From Chlamydomonas reinhardtii (taxonomy: Eukaryota > Chlorophyta > Chlorophyceae > Chlamydomonadales > Chlamydomonadaceae): 64,000 nucleotides of DNA. Location: NCBI RefSeq assembly GCF_000002595.2, contig NC_057012.1:3173910-3237909 (forward strand), given 5' to 3'. Position 1 is the first letter of the stretch, and each line of letters opens with the position of its first letter. Both the position numbers and the translations under genes were made by a program. Shown here piece after piece: positions 1-11,072 of the stretch. The notes below the pieces were generated by a model that saw nothing but the letters and a program-made list of their open reading frames with translations, was not told where the DNA came from and did not search any database.

Positions 1-1730
1 AGATCCGCATCATCCAGTGCTGGCTGGTGAACACCTCCTCGAAGTAGTTGAGCTTCACGTTGAGTCGGCCGATCTGGTAGCCGCGCACGCGGTCGATGCC
101 GCGCTGCCCCGTGCTCAGCTGGGACTCGTCCGCGAAGCTGTCAAGGAAGGAGTTTAGATACCAGCCCAAGAGGGAGAGGGAAGTTACATTCATGATTAAT
201 TAAAAAGAAGCAAAGTTGTAGGCAAGCACATTGGTACAGGGGAGGAGAGGCAGTTCATTCCAGAACCCAGAGCAAGGGGCGGAGGGCGTGTGGAGGGTGT
301 GTGTGTGTTGGGGAACAGAGTCGAGGGGTGGAGGCACAGGGGCGGCAAGCCGAGCACCTGCGCCGGCCTGTGCGTCCCTTTGCTACAAGACATGCGTGTA
401 TGTGTTTCTTGTTCCTGTGTGCGGATGACTTGTGGATGTCACGCAATCCTCTAGCACTGCAGCAGCACAGCGCCTCTACACCCTCCCAGCACCGCCGCAT
501 GACACCCCTCACTCGTAGTATGACAGCTTGTACATGAGGCTGTTGAGCATGGTCTTCGCGCCGGCGGCGTCCACCCGGTAGTCACCGTCCGGGGTCAGGT
601 AGTCCTTCTCCTTGATCTCTGTGTGGGGGGGAGGGAAGGGGTTACATTCATGATAAGCTGAGAGAATGGCACACGGTAGGCAATCTTGGGGGAGGGAGGG
701 AGGTGGCGTTGAGGCAGGCAGGGAGGCAGGCAGGCAGGCGATAAGACCGGCGCAAGAGGCTGGGTTGCAGAATGCAGGAGGAGTGGGGTGCGGCGTGCGG
801 GTGCAGAGAGCGGCGGAGGGCGGCATGGCAGCCAGTGGGCGATGGGTGATGGCCCGGCAGGGCAGCAAGGCATCCCCACACTCCAATGACACGCCGTCGA
901 CGCCGCAGCCATTCGCTGCTTCCTGTGTTACCCGCCAGCCTTCCCAGCCCACCCACTGCCGCCCGCACACCCAGCCACCCAGCCCACCCACACTCGCCTG
1001 GGTACACGCCGCCGCCGATGCGCACCATCCACAGGAACTTGTTGATGTCGTCCGAGGGGTAGCCCACCTGCACGGGGGTTGCAGCCACGACTAGTTGGGG
1101 GGGCGGGTCGCAGTGCTTCCCAGCTCCAAGGATCAGGACGCGGAGTTCACGTGCAGCCCGCAGCACCAGCGGCCGCGCCACTTCCATCACACCGCCGACC
1201 CACCAGGCAGTGGTGCAGCAGCTGCATCTGCCACGGTGGCTTCTAGGTCCGCAGCCCCCATCGCAGCGGCACGGCACGGCCCGCCCCCGCACCGACTCAC
1301 GAACCCCCCCTCCCCCCCCCCCCCGTGGCCGCTCATGTGGTAACGGCTTCGTCTGCAGTCTTCAGTGCATCCTGTACCGCTTTTCCAAACATCCCTGCAA
1401 CCCCCCCCACACACACGCACACGCCACGCTACGCACCAGTCCGCCAAACACCACGAACACGTACTCCACATCCAGCGAGCGGTAGATCTGCCATGCCTGT
1501 GCGCACGTGTGCAGGCCAGGTGCGGCAGTGTGGAAGTGGGTCAGCGCGTAGCGGAGGATTGCGACCGGTGCACACGGCATACGAGCCTAGTTGGGAGCAC
1601 AGCTTTGATGTTGGTTGCCACAAATTCAGTGCGTAGTCAGCTCTGTGACACGCCCGAGCAAGCAGCTCACCAGCCCATCACCGAACACACATGCTGACAT
1701 GCACATTCTTTGCTTTTACCCACTCTGAAA

Positions 1731-1786
<56 letters not shown>

Positions 1787-4700
1787 TGCACACACACGCC
1801 CGCACCTTGGCCTCCGGGCTGCTCATGGCTCTCCCCACGGTGGCGATGTGCGAGGTGTTCCAGGTGTTGTTGTCCACAATGACGGTGCGGTTGGCCATGG
1901 CGGTCGTCTGGTAGCCGTAGTCCCACCAGCTGGCCACCTGCGTGCGCACGTGAGCGAGTTCACGACACTTTGTGTTTTTGCGTGTTCTTGTGACTGGGTT
2001 ATGACAGCAGTGCTTTTTGCACTGGGTGGTGTCAGGACAGCCCTCCCCCCCTGCTGTGGCTGCTTTCCCTTTACCCGCCCTGCCTCCGCCCGCCCACCTT
2101 GGCGTCGGGGTGCGTGTTGTGCCGCAGCCAGGCGTAGGCCTCGCGGAAGTCGTCGAACACGTAGTAGCCGCCGCCCCTGGAAGTGGAAGGCAGTGGGATG
2201 CGGTAAGAGGGGATGAGGAGGGGGGTTACATTCATGATTAATTAAGAAGTGAAGTCGTAGGCAGGTACAGTTGCAGCGTAGACGCGGACGAGGAGGGGGG
2301 AGGGAGGAGTGAGCGAGGAGCAGGGGAGCAGGGAGTGAATGGGGCGAAGGGCGGGCGCGACGCGGGTGGGGATCAGGTAGGTGCGGCCAGGCGTGCTCAG
2401 GGGCGGGTGTCAGCACCAGAGGCACCACCGGCGGGGGACAGGTTTTCGGTGGAGTGCCCCGCTGCCGTGCTCATGCTGCTGCAAAACACACGTCATCCCC
2501 CCCCTTCCAAAAAACAGGCGCTCCCTCCCCACCCGGCACGGCACTCACTGGCGCGGCGACTGCAGCACGATGGAGGGCGAGGAGTACATGTCGGCTGAGG
2601 CGTGGATGCAGTGCACCACGTACAGCCCCAGCAGCACCAGCACCATGCCCAGCAGGCCATAGCTCACCACCGCCGGCAGCGCATACACCTTGGCGGCGGC
2701 GGAGGAGGAGGAGGAGCCTGACTTGCGTGACTTGGACCTGTGCGGGCGATTAGGAGGGGCTGAGAATGAGAGCGGGTTGAAGGCGGGTTGACAGAGGTAT
2801 GTTGGTCGTGAGGTGTCGAGCTGTGAGCGGTGAGGTGCGTTGTGTGAGCACAGGGGAAGGCAGCCGTGTATCCTGGTCTAGCTCTCCAGCTCGCGCGGTC
2901 GTGGCGCTCACTTCTTCTTGGGAGTGGCCTCCTCTCCGGCCGCCCCCGCGGCGCCCTCCTTGGAGCCACTGCCGCCCGCGCTCGCGTCGTCGCCGGCGTC
3001 GCCCTCGGCGGCGGCGGTGTCTTCGGAGGAGGGGAACAGGCTGAACAGCGGGCGGCAGCTGCGGGGTAGGGGGGTTACATTCATGATTAATTAAGAAGTG
3101 AAGTCGTAGGCAGGTACAGGTGCAGCGTAGACGCGTGGTTACCGATGTCCGTGAGGGGGAAGGGATGGAATTTGCAAAGATGGTTGGGAAGGCGGTCCAG
3201 GATGCACTGAGGACTGCAGAGGCTGATGAGAAGTAGAGCGCCTATGGGCCAATGGTTCAGGAGGCAGCAGGGACACGCAGGTGCGCAAGGTACCACCAGC
3301 CGCATCAGCCCATCACAACGACGTACCCCTGGCCTTCCCCGTCCACCGTTCCCTTCTGCCTCCACCCGCCACCCCTTCCACCACCACCCACCGCCCCATC
3401 CGCTCCCTCGCGCCCCTCTCACCGCAGCGAGCCGCAGATGACGTAGAGCAGGTCGGACAGCGCCACAGCCGCCAGGCAGCACACCGCGGGGGCCAGCACC
3501 AGCATGAGACGGATCTGACCAGGGCGGGAGGGCGGTGGGTGGCGGTGGCATGGGGGCTTATGAGGACCAGATCAGAGTATGCACTGGGCTACATTATAAG
3601 CCCCGGGCGAGAGGTGGTGATGGGATGAGGCGGTGGGGCGGTGGTAGGTTACTGGGGACTTGGGGGGCCAGCAGCTACGGCCTGCAAGGCTGCATCTGCA
3701 CGGCCGTGTGGGCGCCAGCCAGCACCAGCTCCGGCAACAGGCCCCCAGCACCCGTCACAGGCCTCACTGGCCCTGCCCGGCACCCTCCAAAGACCCACAG
3801 CCCGTTCCCCTTCGCCCACTTCAGTCCTGGGAGTGGTGAAGTGAAGCCACTGCCCCCCCCCCAAACAGATGGACCGCATGGGCGCGGTGGGCACCGACAC
3901 CCGCGCCCATGCGGCCCATGCGGCCCGCATGGTCCATGTGCCAGGACAACCCTTGTATGCCCCTGCCCATCTCCTCAACCCGCTGCGCCATCGCCTGGAA
4001 TCGCTGGAGGGTAGCCGTGGTTACAGGTGGGTATAGCGTGTGATTTGAGCAATAGCCTGGGGTGGGCTGGGTCCGTGTACGCGGCGAGCCTGGGTGACGC
4101 GAGAACGCCGAACGGCGTTACTTGCTGCTGAGTCGACGACCCAAGATGCCGCCGACGGCCAGATGCATAAGACTGAACATCGCCAACAAGAACAAGAGTA
4201 TGCCCCTCTCCTCCGCGCTCTACGGGCTCTGGGTTGGCAAGGGTTTACTGTGGGATTGGAGTGAACTACCGCCCCCCCCCCCACACACACACACATACAA
4301 TCCCCCCCGCTCCCCCACAGCTCACCATGACTCCGCTGAAGTACACAGCGGTGAGGCCGTACATGACCAGGAACAGAGTGGCGTCCGTCAGGCGGCTGAA
4401 GCAGGCCAGGATGCCTAGGGGGTGGGAGGGAGGGTTACATTCATGATTGTGTAAGAAGTGAGGGCGTAGGGGGGGGACGGGAGGACGGGAGGGGAACGGA
4501 TGGGGAATTACATGCATGATTGCAGGGAGGGAAACGGGCACCGGCACGGGTTGTGCGATACCAGCACGCCTTGAGCTGCAGACGTGGCATTGCGCTTCCG
4601 CTTCTGTGGCACACACTTGCCCCTCCCCTCGCAACACACTCACACACACACACACACACACACACAAACAAACACACACGGACGCCCAGGCTCCATGCAC

Positions 4701-7700
4701 AGCCACCCCTCCATCCCCTTCCTTCCATTCCTCCCTGCCTCCCCTCCTCCCTCCCTCCCCCCCTGCCCACCCGCAGGCGCCAGCGCCACCAGTATGTGCA
4801 GGTCCATGATGTAGGAGCTCCACTGCGGCGGCTGGTGCTCGGACACGGAGGCGATGATGGGCACGAAGCGGGAGGCGTAGGTGGGGTCCAGCAGCGTCAT
4901 GGAGCGGCCTGGGGGCAGGGGGAGGGGGGAGGAGGGGGTGGGAGGAGAGGTGGGAGGAGAGGTGGGACGAAGGGGGGGTGGTGAGGTTGGGGGCTGCGAG
5001 GTCCGCTCACACCAGCCACAGACAGCCAGAGCAAGGAACCGAGCAGGAACAGATTGAGCACGCCTGCCATCTGGGCGGCATCCCACCTGCTCGCGACCAG
5101 ACACCACCGCGCCATCTCTCGTCCATGTCACGAGCCGCATTCTATCCCACCTGCCCACACCACCCCACCCACACCACCCACCCACTGCCAACACACACAT
5201 CCCTCGCCAGCCGCACGCACCCGTCCAGCCCAGTGTGGGGCTCTTGCCCACGTAGGCCGCCACGGCGCTGGCCACCACGGCGCCCGCCGCCACCGCGCCG
5301 CCCAGCACCAGGGTGGTGAGCACGTAGAAGTGCTTGCGGCTCAGCATGCGCCGCACGTAGCCCACCTGATGGGAGCGGGGAGGTGACGGGGGTTTGCGAG
5401 CAGCGGGGCTTGTGGCGAAACGACAAATCATCACGGGAAGCAGGCACGTAAGGCTCTCCAAATGTGGCCCATCCTCCTCCGCCCTGTCGTCGGCACTGGC
5501 TGTCTTCAGCTGCCGCGTCCTCGCAACGTTCCAACCTGCCTTATGTGCCTCCTCGGCCCCCTCTGTGTCTCCCCTGCCGCCTGCGTGCCTCCCCATCCTA
5601 TTCGCCCTCCCCTCCTCCCCTCCTCCAGCATCGGCCACGCTCTCCACCTCGCTCTATTGCATTGGGTTTGGTTTAGTTTGGGCTGGTATCTACAACCCCC
5701 CTTCCCCTCCCCGCCCTCCCCATCCCTCCCCTCGCCCCTCTCCCCCCTGTCCCCACCAGCAGCGCCACGTGCAGCACCACGAAGGCGAAGAAGGCCCCGA
5801 AGTGCTCGCTCATGAGCACCGCGTTGAAGCCCACCACGGGGATGGAGGCGGACATGGCGGTGCCGATGGCCACTAGCGGCGCGAACGCTACGTAGAGGCG
5901 GCCTGTGGGAGGGGGTGTGACATGTGGCCGAGCCCGATGAAATAGGTCAAGGAATCGTCGGGCAGTGAGCTGTGACGAGAGGCGGTGTGGCTGATCGTAG
6001 GTGGTTTGGGGTTCCGCAGTGGGAGCAGTGGGTGGCGGCGGTTGCGGATGGCGGCGGCGGCGGCGGCGGTGGGGGGGGCGCTGGCGGCTTCCCTGAGGGG
6101 GGCGCGGCGACATTTCGGGGATTGCGCCCCGCGCCACGACCTCCCCACTCCTGCCCCAACCCCCCGCCCCACCATGGGACTCAACTATCCCTCCTCGTCA
6201 TCATCCCCTTGTCAGCGTCTCACAATCCTGTCTTGGATTGCTGAAGCCCCGCCCCGCCGCCAGCCCCCAGTTCCCAGCCCTTCCGCCGCCTCCTCACCCG
6301 TCATCCGTCCGAAGAAGACGCAGGCCAGGCAGTAGAGCGGCAGCAGGTTGATGATGAAGCTGTAGCCGCCCCAGGACAGGACCATGTAGCCGTACGCCAG
6401 CACACACAGCACCGAGTCCTTCACGCTGCCTGTGTTGACAGTCTGGGAGGTTTGGGGTGGGAGCGAGGAGGCGCGAGGTGGGAGGGCGGGGTGGGAGGTG
6501 GGTTGGAGGAGTGAGGCGGGGGAGGTGGTGGAACGGGGCTGCTTTCACTAGTGCAAGGGCAGTTCCGGTCCCAAGAGTTGAGCCGTTAGCGGGGGCTGCA
6601 TTCGGCGCACCTACACACTAACACAGACGCCCCCCCCCCCACACACACACCCCCCAACACCCACCCCCACACGCACGCCCACACACATACACGCCCACAA
6701 CACACACAAACACGCCCCACACACATGCCCACACCTTGACGAACCAGTAGAACACGTTGACCAGCGCGAAGATGGCCACGCCCTCGTTGTCGTAGCTGCC
6801 GGCCACGGAGCGGCTGATGTAGGAGGGCACCATGCCCACAAACAGCGCCGCCAGCAGGCCGGCGCCGGGGCCGCGCGCCTGAGGGGGTGGGGGAGGCAGT
6901 GGGGCGGGAGGGTGAGGAGGAGGAGGAGGACGAGGAGGGGCGTGCGGGGAGTAGGCATGAGTGGCCTCCCCAAGTGCCTGTGCCCCCAGGTGTATGTTAC
7001 AGAACCCGCTCACGGCGGCTGCATCGCGCATACCGCTAACCGGACTGCACGCCCCCTCGCTGCCCACCCTTCCCAAACTCACGAAACGCCCTCACCCCGC
7101 CTGCCCCCCCTGCCCCCGCTACCCACCGCCCCGCCCCCCCTCGCTCCTTTCCCCCATTGGGTTTGGTTTAGTTTGGGCTGGTATGTACAACCCCCCCCCC
7201 TGCCCCCCCCCCCGCCCCAGCTGGCACGCACCTGCGACACCAGGCCGTAGCAGGCCAGGGCGCAGAAGGCCGAGAACAGCGGCGCCGTGAACACACACAC
7301 CTGCAGGCGATGAGGAAGCGCGCGCGAGGGAGTGAGAGAGAGGGAGTATGTGCGTGTAGGTGTGTGCGTGTGTGTATATATGCACACAGGTGCGGGAGGC
7401 TGGGTGGGCAGGCCGGGTGAGCGGGGGCACTGGCCCAGCGCTGAGCGTTTACCTGTTTACCGCCAGCCATCCCTGCTTGCATTGCTTCCCATCACCAACT
7501 TGCGGGTAAGTATCGGCTCCTACCAAGTGCCCCTGGCTGCTGATACACAGATACGGTACAATACATACACACGCGCTCGAGACACAAACCCCGCAGTCAC
7601 ACAGATACACACACACGCCCCCACCACGCACCTCCTGGACGTGTATGGGGATGTTGAAGAAGTGCAGAATGCGGTACATGGAACCCGCAGTGAAGATGAG

Positions 7701-8421
7701 GCCCTGAGAAGAAGTGGATAGGTGGTGAAGAGAGGGCGGGTAAAGGAGATGCGGCTTTGCATACAAATACAGGTAGGTGGAGGGTCGCGATGAGGCGCCG
7801 TCGGCTGTTCATATTCGCAGCGGCTTCTTCACATCAACACAGCCACGCAGCCTTAACCCCACATCCTGCATGCTTTCAGTGCCCATTCGGGGACGTCCGC
7901 ATGGGGCGCGGGGATGCCAGACGACTGGGACTGCTTAGCTGCCTGGTCCCTGTCCCGGGCTTGCTGCGGCACGGGCGCCTGCACACCCCGCAAAGCCTGC
8001 CCGTGCTCGACCGACCGGCCTAGCCCACGATAGAAACCCCCTTTCCATGCAATTTGTTTTCACCCGATAAGTGTATGCCGACATCTCAAGTGAGCATCGC
8101 GCCAGTCTCCGTCGTCGTTTTGTCCGGTGCCGATGGCAGTGATCCAGCCCGCCTAGCCCGCTTCCGACGCACCGGGTAGACTGTGCCTCCAATCACACGA
8201 CCAAGCGGGTACCATGTCCGATCGTCGAACCAGTTCCACATCTCGTAGAAGCCCTCTTTCGTGAGGAACTGGGTGACCCGATAGTTGAAGTAGGGGTCGA
8301 ACTCATGGATAACACTCTCATATTTTACGACTGAAAATAGACGAATGCTAAACGCGAGGACGCATATCCCCACGAGCGCCAAGTACTTGGACGCTTCTCC
8401 TACTTTAGCGAATAAACGCAT
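1..8421 (-). CDS. STT3: STT3, catalytic subunit of oligosaccharyltransferase (3' end outside window)
   Basis: Transfers the dolichol-linked glycan to Asn-X-Ser/Thr of nascent proteins in the ER lumen; multi-spanning membrane protein. Exons in transcript order: 8173-8421, 7632-7703, 7232-7300, 6735-6878, 6298-6442, 5757-5902, 5221-5365, 4771-4908, 4326-4414, 3423-3514, 2912-3058, 2549-2737, 2098-2176, 1806-1937, 1437-1496, 998-1067, 513-618, <1-137; all phases agree (736 aa so far). Seen: N-terminal [10 protein letters not shown] (first DXD-type metal site, about aa 39), GSYDNEG (second acidic site), SVSEHQP loop (about aa 344), catalytic WWDYGYQ (about aa 572), then a [12 protein letters not shown] block (DK-type motif) and LMYKLSYYE. 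An Asp/Ser/Gly/Lys-rich insert is encoded by exon 11. The start is the ATG giving [16 protein letters not shown], the usual STT3 N-terminus. Intron 16 uses a GC donor. The introns are loaded with short repeats described separately. Family identity is very secure; only the last part of the lumenal domain is missing. Confidence 0.96.
152..170 (-). repeat. Family B intronic repeat, partial (STT3 intron 17)
   Basis: Minus-strand sense CTTGGGCTGGTATCTAAAC, 14 nt upstream of the acceptor at 138, directly followed on the plus strand by a family A copy. Confidence 0.75.
183..239 (-). repeat. Family A intronic repeat (STT3 intron 17)
   Basis: Gene-sense end reads TTAATTAATCATGAATGTAA. It lies 45 nt from the 3' splice site, with the partial family B copy between. 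Confidence 0.85.
641..682 (-). repeat. Family A intronic repeat (STT3 intron 16)
   Basis: Gene-sense TATCATGAATGTAACCCC..., 22 nt from the acceptor. Upstream half diverged. Confidence 0.8.
1734..1780. repeat. (CA)n microsatellite, STT3 intron 14
   Basis: Uninterrupted CA on the plus strand, GT in gene sense, starting about 25 nt after the donor. Confidence 0.95.
2225..2287 (-). repeat. Family A intronic repeat (STT3 intron 12)
   Basis: Full-length copy nearly identical over ~62 nt to 3074-3135; plus-strand core GTTACATTCATGATTAATTA, then GAAGTGAAGTCGTAGGCAGG. 48 nt from the acceptor. Confidence 0.95.
3074..3135 (-). repeat. Family A intronic repeat (STT3 intron 10)
   Basis: Near-identical twin of 2225-2287, 15 nt from the acceptor. 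Confidence 0.95.
3869..4026 (+). other. Exon-like open segment antisense inside STT3 intron 9
   Basis: Plus strand: acceptor-like CCAAACAG, then 52 codons ([20 protein letters not shown], then [19 protein letters not shown]), then TACAG with donor GTGGGT. Codon choice looks like a real exon, but no flanking exons were found. It may be a captured gene fragment carried by a repeat, a nested gene, or chance. Confidence 0.35.
4434..4471 (-). repeat. Family A intronic repeat (STT3 intron 8)
   Basis: Gene-sense ...CACTTCTTACACAATCATGAATGTAACCC, 19 nt from the acceptor. A second partial core (ATTACATGCATGATTGCAGG) follows at 4506-4525. Confidence 0.85.
5635..5702 (+). repeat. Family B intronic repeat, antisense (STT3 intron 6)
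   Basis: Plus-strand ATTGGGTTTGGTTTAGTTTG, then GGCTGGTATCTACAACCCCC. Extended similarity with 13045-13110 from GCTCTCC.CCTCGCT onward. Antisense to STT3, with its C-rich end 56 nt from the 5' splice site. Confidence 0.95.
6614..6733. repeat. Imperfect CA-rich tract, STT3 intron 4
   Basis: CA/CCCA-rich on the plus strand, GT-rich in gene sense, beginning at the donor. Confidence 0.8.
7156..7195 (+). repeat. Family B intronic repeat, antisense (STT3 intron 3)
   Basis: ATTGGGTTTGGTTTAGTTTG, then GGCTGGTATGTACAACCCCC; antisense to STT3, C-rich end 36 nt from the donor. Confidence 0.95.
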
Positions 8422-9060
8422 TTTGTCTGCTGTGGCACGATAGTCGCGCCCGACAAGGCTGGGAATAGAAGGGGACTGTCTGGGGCAGAGGTACCAGGCC
8501 AGTTCGTGCATGGGGATTCGCGGCGACGTGTCGTGTGCACCGGGCGCGGGCTGGCACTGGTGCAGTCCGCCCGTGAGTCCGCCCCTTGCGCACCGCAGGA
8601 ACTTCACGCGCTCCGCCCCCCATACGGAAATCTCCACGTTTACCGGTTGTTTGTGTGCTCATTCGAGCCAGAACGGCTCGTACGATAGCCTTGAAGCAGT
8701 CTGCCGTCACGTGCTTAGGAAGTTTCATCAGGCTCGTCCGGCCCACCAACACTTGAGCATCCGGACTCCCACGCCATTGTGGTGACACCCTGCCACCTTC
8801 GCTCCCGGCCTATCACTCCCGCGACTCGCGCTTCTGCTCTCTCGTCATCCGTACGAACTCCGGCCCGCTGCCCGCACATTTGCGCACCACACCGCACACG
8901 CACGTTCCGCTCCGAACACTCGTCGACACCACCGCTCGTCCACCCTCCCTGCTGCCGCCAACTCCCGTACCCTCCCCGCAGCATTACTTCTCTTCCCAAC
9001 TAGTTTCCACCCGCCGTATCCCTCCCGACCCGTTGCAACGCCAAACTAGAACTCTCACTC
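8422..9060. other. Intergenic: 5' side of STT3 and 3' side of the methyltransferase gene
   Basis: Both neighbours lie on the minus strand, so this 639-nt stretch should hold the 3' UTR of the methyltransferase gene and the promoter and 5' UTR of STT3. I see no convincing exon, RNA gene or repeat. The stretch 8820-9055 is rich in C and poor in G, unlike nearby exons. Confidence 0.5.
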
Positions 9061-11016
9061 TCAACTGAAGTTGTCAAAGAAATCCTCGTCCAGCTCCGCC
9101 GCCGCTGCGCCGTGGTCATCGTAGGTATCCATCTGCGCAATGCTCAGTCGCACCTGCACACAGAGGGAGACGGAGCGTATGTGCGTCCGTGAATGAGCGC
9201 CGTGCGTGCGTGTGTCAAGGAACGAAATGTGCGTGCGTATTTGCGTTTGCTTTATATAGCATTGTAGGACTCCAACCGCCACGGTAGAATGTCACTCTCT
9301 ACGATGCCGTCACTGCCGAGACTCCCTCTGCGCATCCACATCGACACCGTTTCGCATTCCTTGACATGCGCGCATCCATGTGGTAAGCCGCACCTGCTGT
9401 GATGCGAACAACCAGCGCTGCGGCTGCTCCGGGTCCTCGGGCGGGCCCCACTCCGCCTGCCAGCGCCCATAGCTCGTGTCCTCGGTGCCCACCGCTGCGT
9501 GCGGCAGGAGCACAGACACACACATAGACACACGGGCGAGCCAGCCTCACTAACTAAGTCACGCCCGGTATCACGCCTCGCCCCTTCACAGCCCACGACC
9601 CCTCTCTCCGTCTCCATGGCTCCCTCCCTCCCTCCCTCCCTGTCTGCCTCCCTCCCTGCCTCCCCCAGGCCCCTCACCCAGCGGCGCCCCCAGCAGGCCG
9701 GCCTCCGCGATGGCGTTGGCCGCCTGCGCCGCCCCCAGCTCCCCAGGCAGCTCGCCCAGCAGCAGCGAGTGGTAGGCGGCGGCGTTGGCGGCCTCCGCCA
9801 GCAGCGCTGCCACGTCCTGGTGATGGGGGGTTGCAAGGATTGGTACAGAGAAGTGATGGGGGGGGTTGATGAAAGGGGTTGCGCGAGGGTGGTGAGGGAT
9901 GTGGGGTGGTGGTGGGGTGCGAGGTGAGGGAAGCACCTGCTGACGCGGCACGTCAGCCACGTGTGTCGGCACCGGGCCCCAACAGGGCGCCTCTGGTCCC
10001 GCCGTAGCTACGGTAGCGTACAGCAGCGCACAGCAAATTACAGCACACAAGCACCCTCAGCTCCTCTCAGCCCTCCTTCCCACCCCTGCCCCTGCTCACT
10101 TGTGCCCCACCATGCCCATTCCAACTCCACTCCCGTGTCTCATTCCCTCCCTCACCTGTTGGTCAAGCTCCAGGCCAGCAATGCCCTGCAGCCCCCACAC
10201 GCTCAGCCGGTCCCCGCGGAACCCCGCAGCCGTCAGCGGCCCCAACAGGTCCGGCGCGCCGCCGCCCGCCACCGGCCGCAGGTCCACACACACACGCCGC
10301 AGCAGGCAGCCCGGCGGCGGCCGCGGCCCCGCAGGCCGCTTAGCCGCCCGCACGCCCGCCTTGGCCTTGGCCCCGGATGCTGCTGGCGCTGATGCGGCAG
10401 CGTCCGCGTCCGCGTCGACGTAAGCGGCTGCTGATGTCGTTGTGGTTGCAGGCCCGGTGGAGGCGGAGGAGGAGGCGGAGGAGGAGGTGGAGGTGGGGGG
10501 CGAGACGGTGGTTGCCGCCGCCACGGCGGCGGCGATGGCGGCGGCGGCCTCTGACGCCAGTGCCGCCTCGGCCGCGGCGTGGGCCTCCCGCGGGGCCACC
10601 AGGTACAGGGCGGTGCCGGGCGGCCAGGGCAGGCGGTAGGGCCGCGAGTCGAGCGCGTCGCCTAGCAGCACTACCTGTGTGTGTGGGGAGGGAGGGGGCG
10701 GGTGTCAGACAGCACCCGGGGAAGGGTCGAAAACATGCACGCGAATGTGGCGTGGCAGTGTATGTGTAATGTGTGTACCGTATGTGTGTGTGTGTGGTAT
10801 AAAAAACAGAGCCCGCCCAGACGGCGCCAGAGTTATTTAAGCGTGTGCAAATATGCATGTAGAGGGACTGTGACACGCACGAGGGCACGCAACAACACCG
10901 ACCCCGGCACATACACGCCAGTAACACATTCGCGTATTTCTTTCAATCTCTCACCCTTCAACGCTGCAGCGGCTGCAAGTCCCGGCCCTATCCTGCCATC
11001 CCCCCGCAAAACACAC

Positions 11017-11072
<56 letters not shown>

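Noticed and set aside
6430-6430. Nearer AG (after CAACACAG) as the acceptor of STT3 exon 5
   Set aside because: Gives a frame break; the upstream AG at 6443 restores phase and the conserved VK(T)VNTGSVK sequence.
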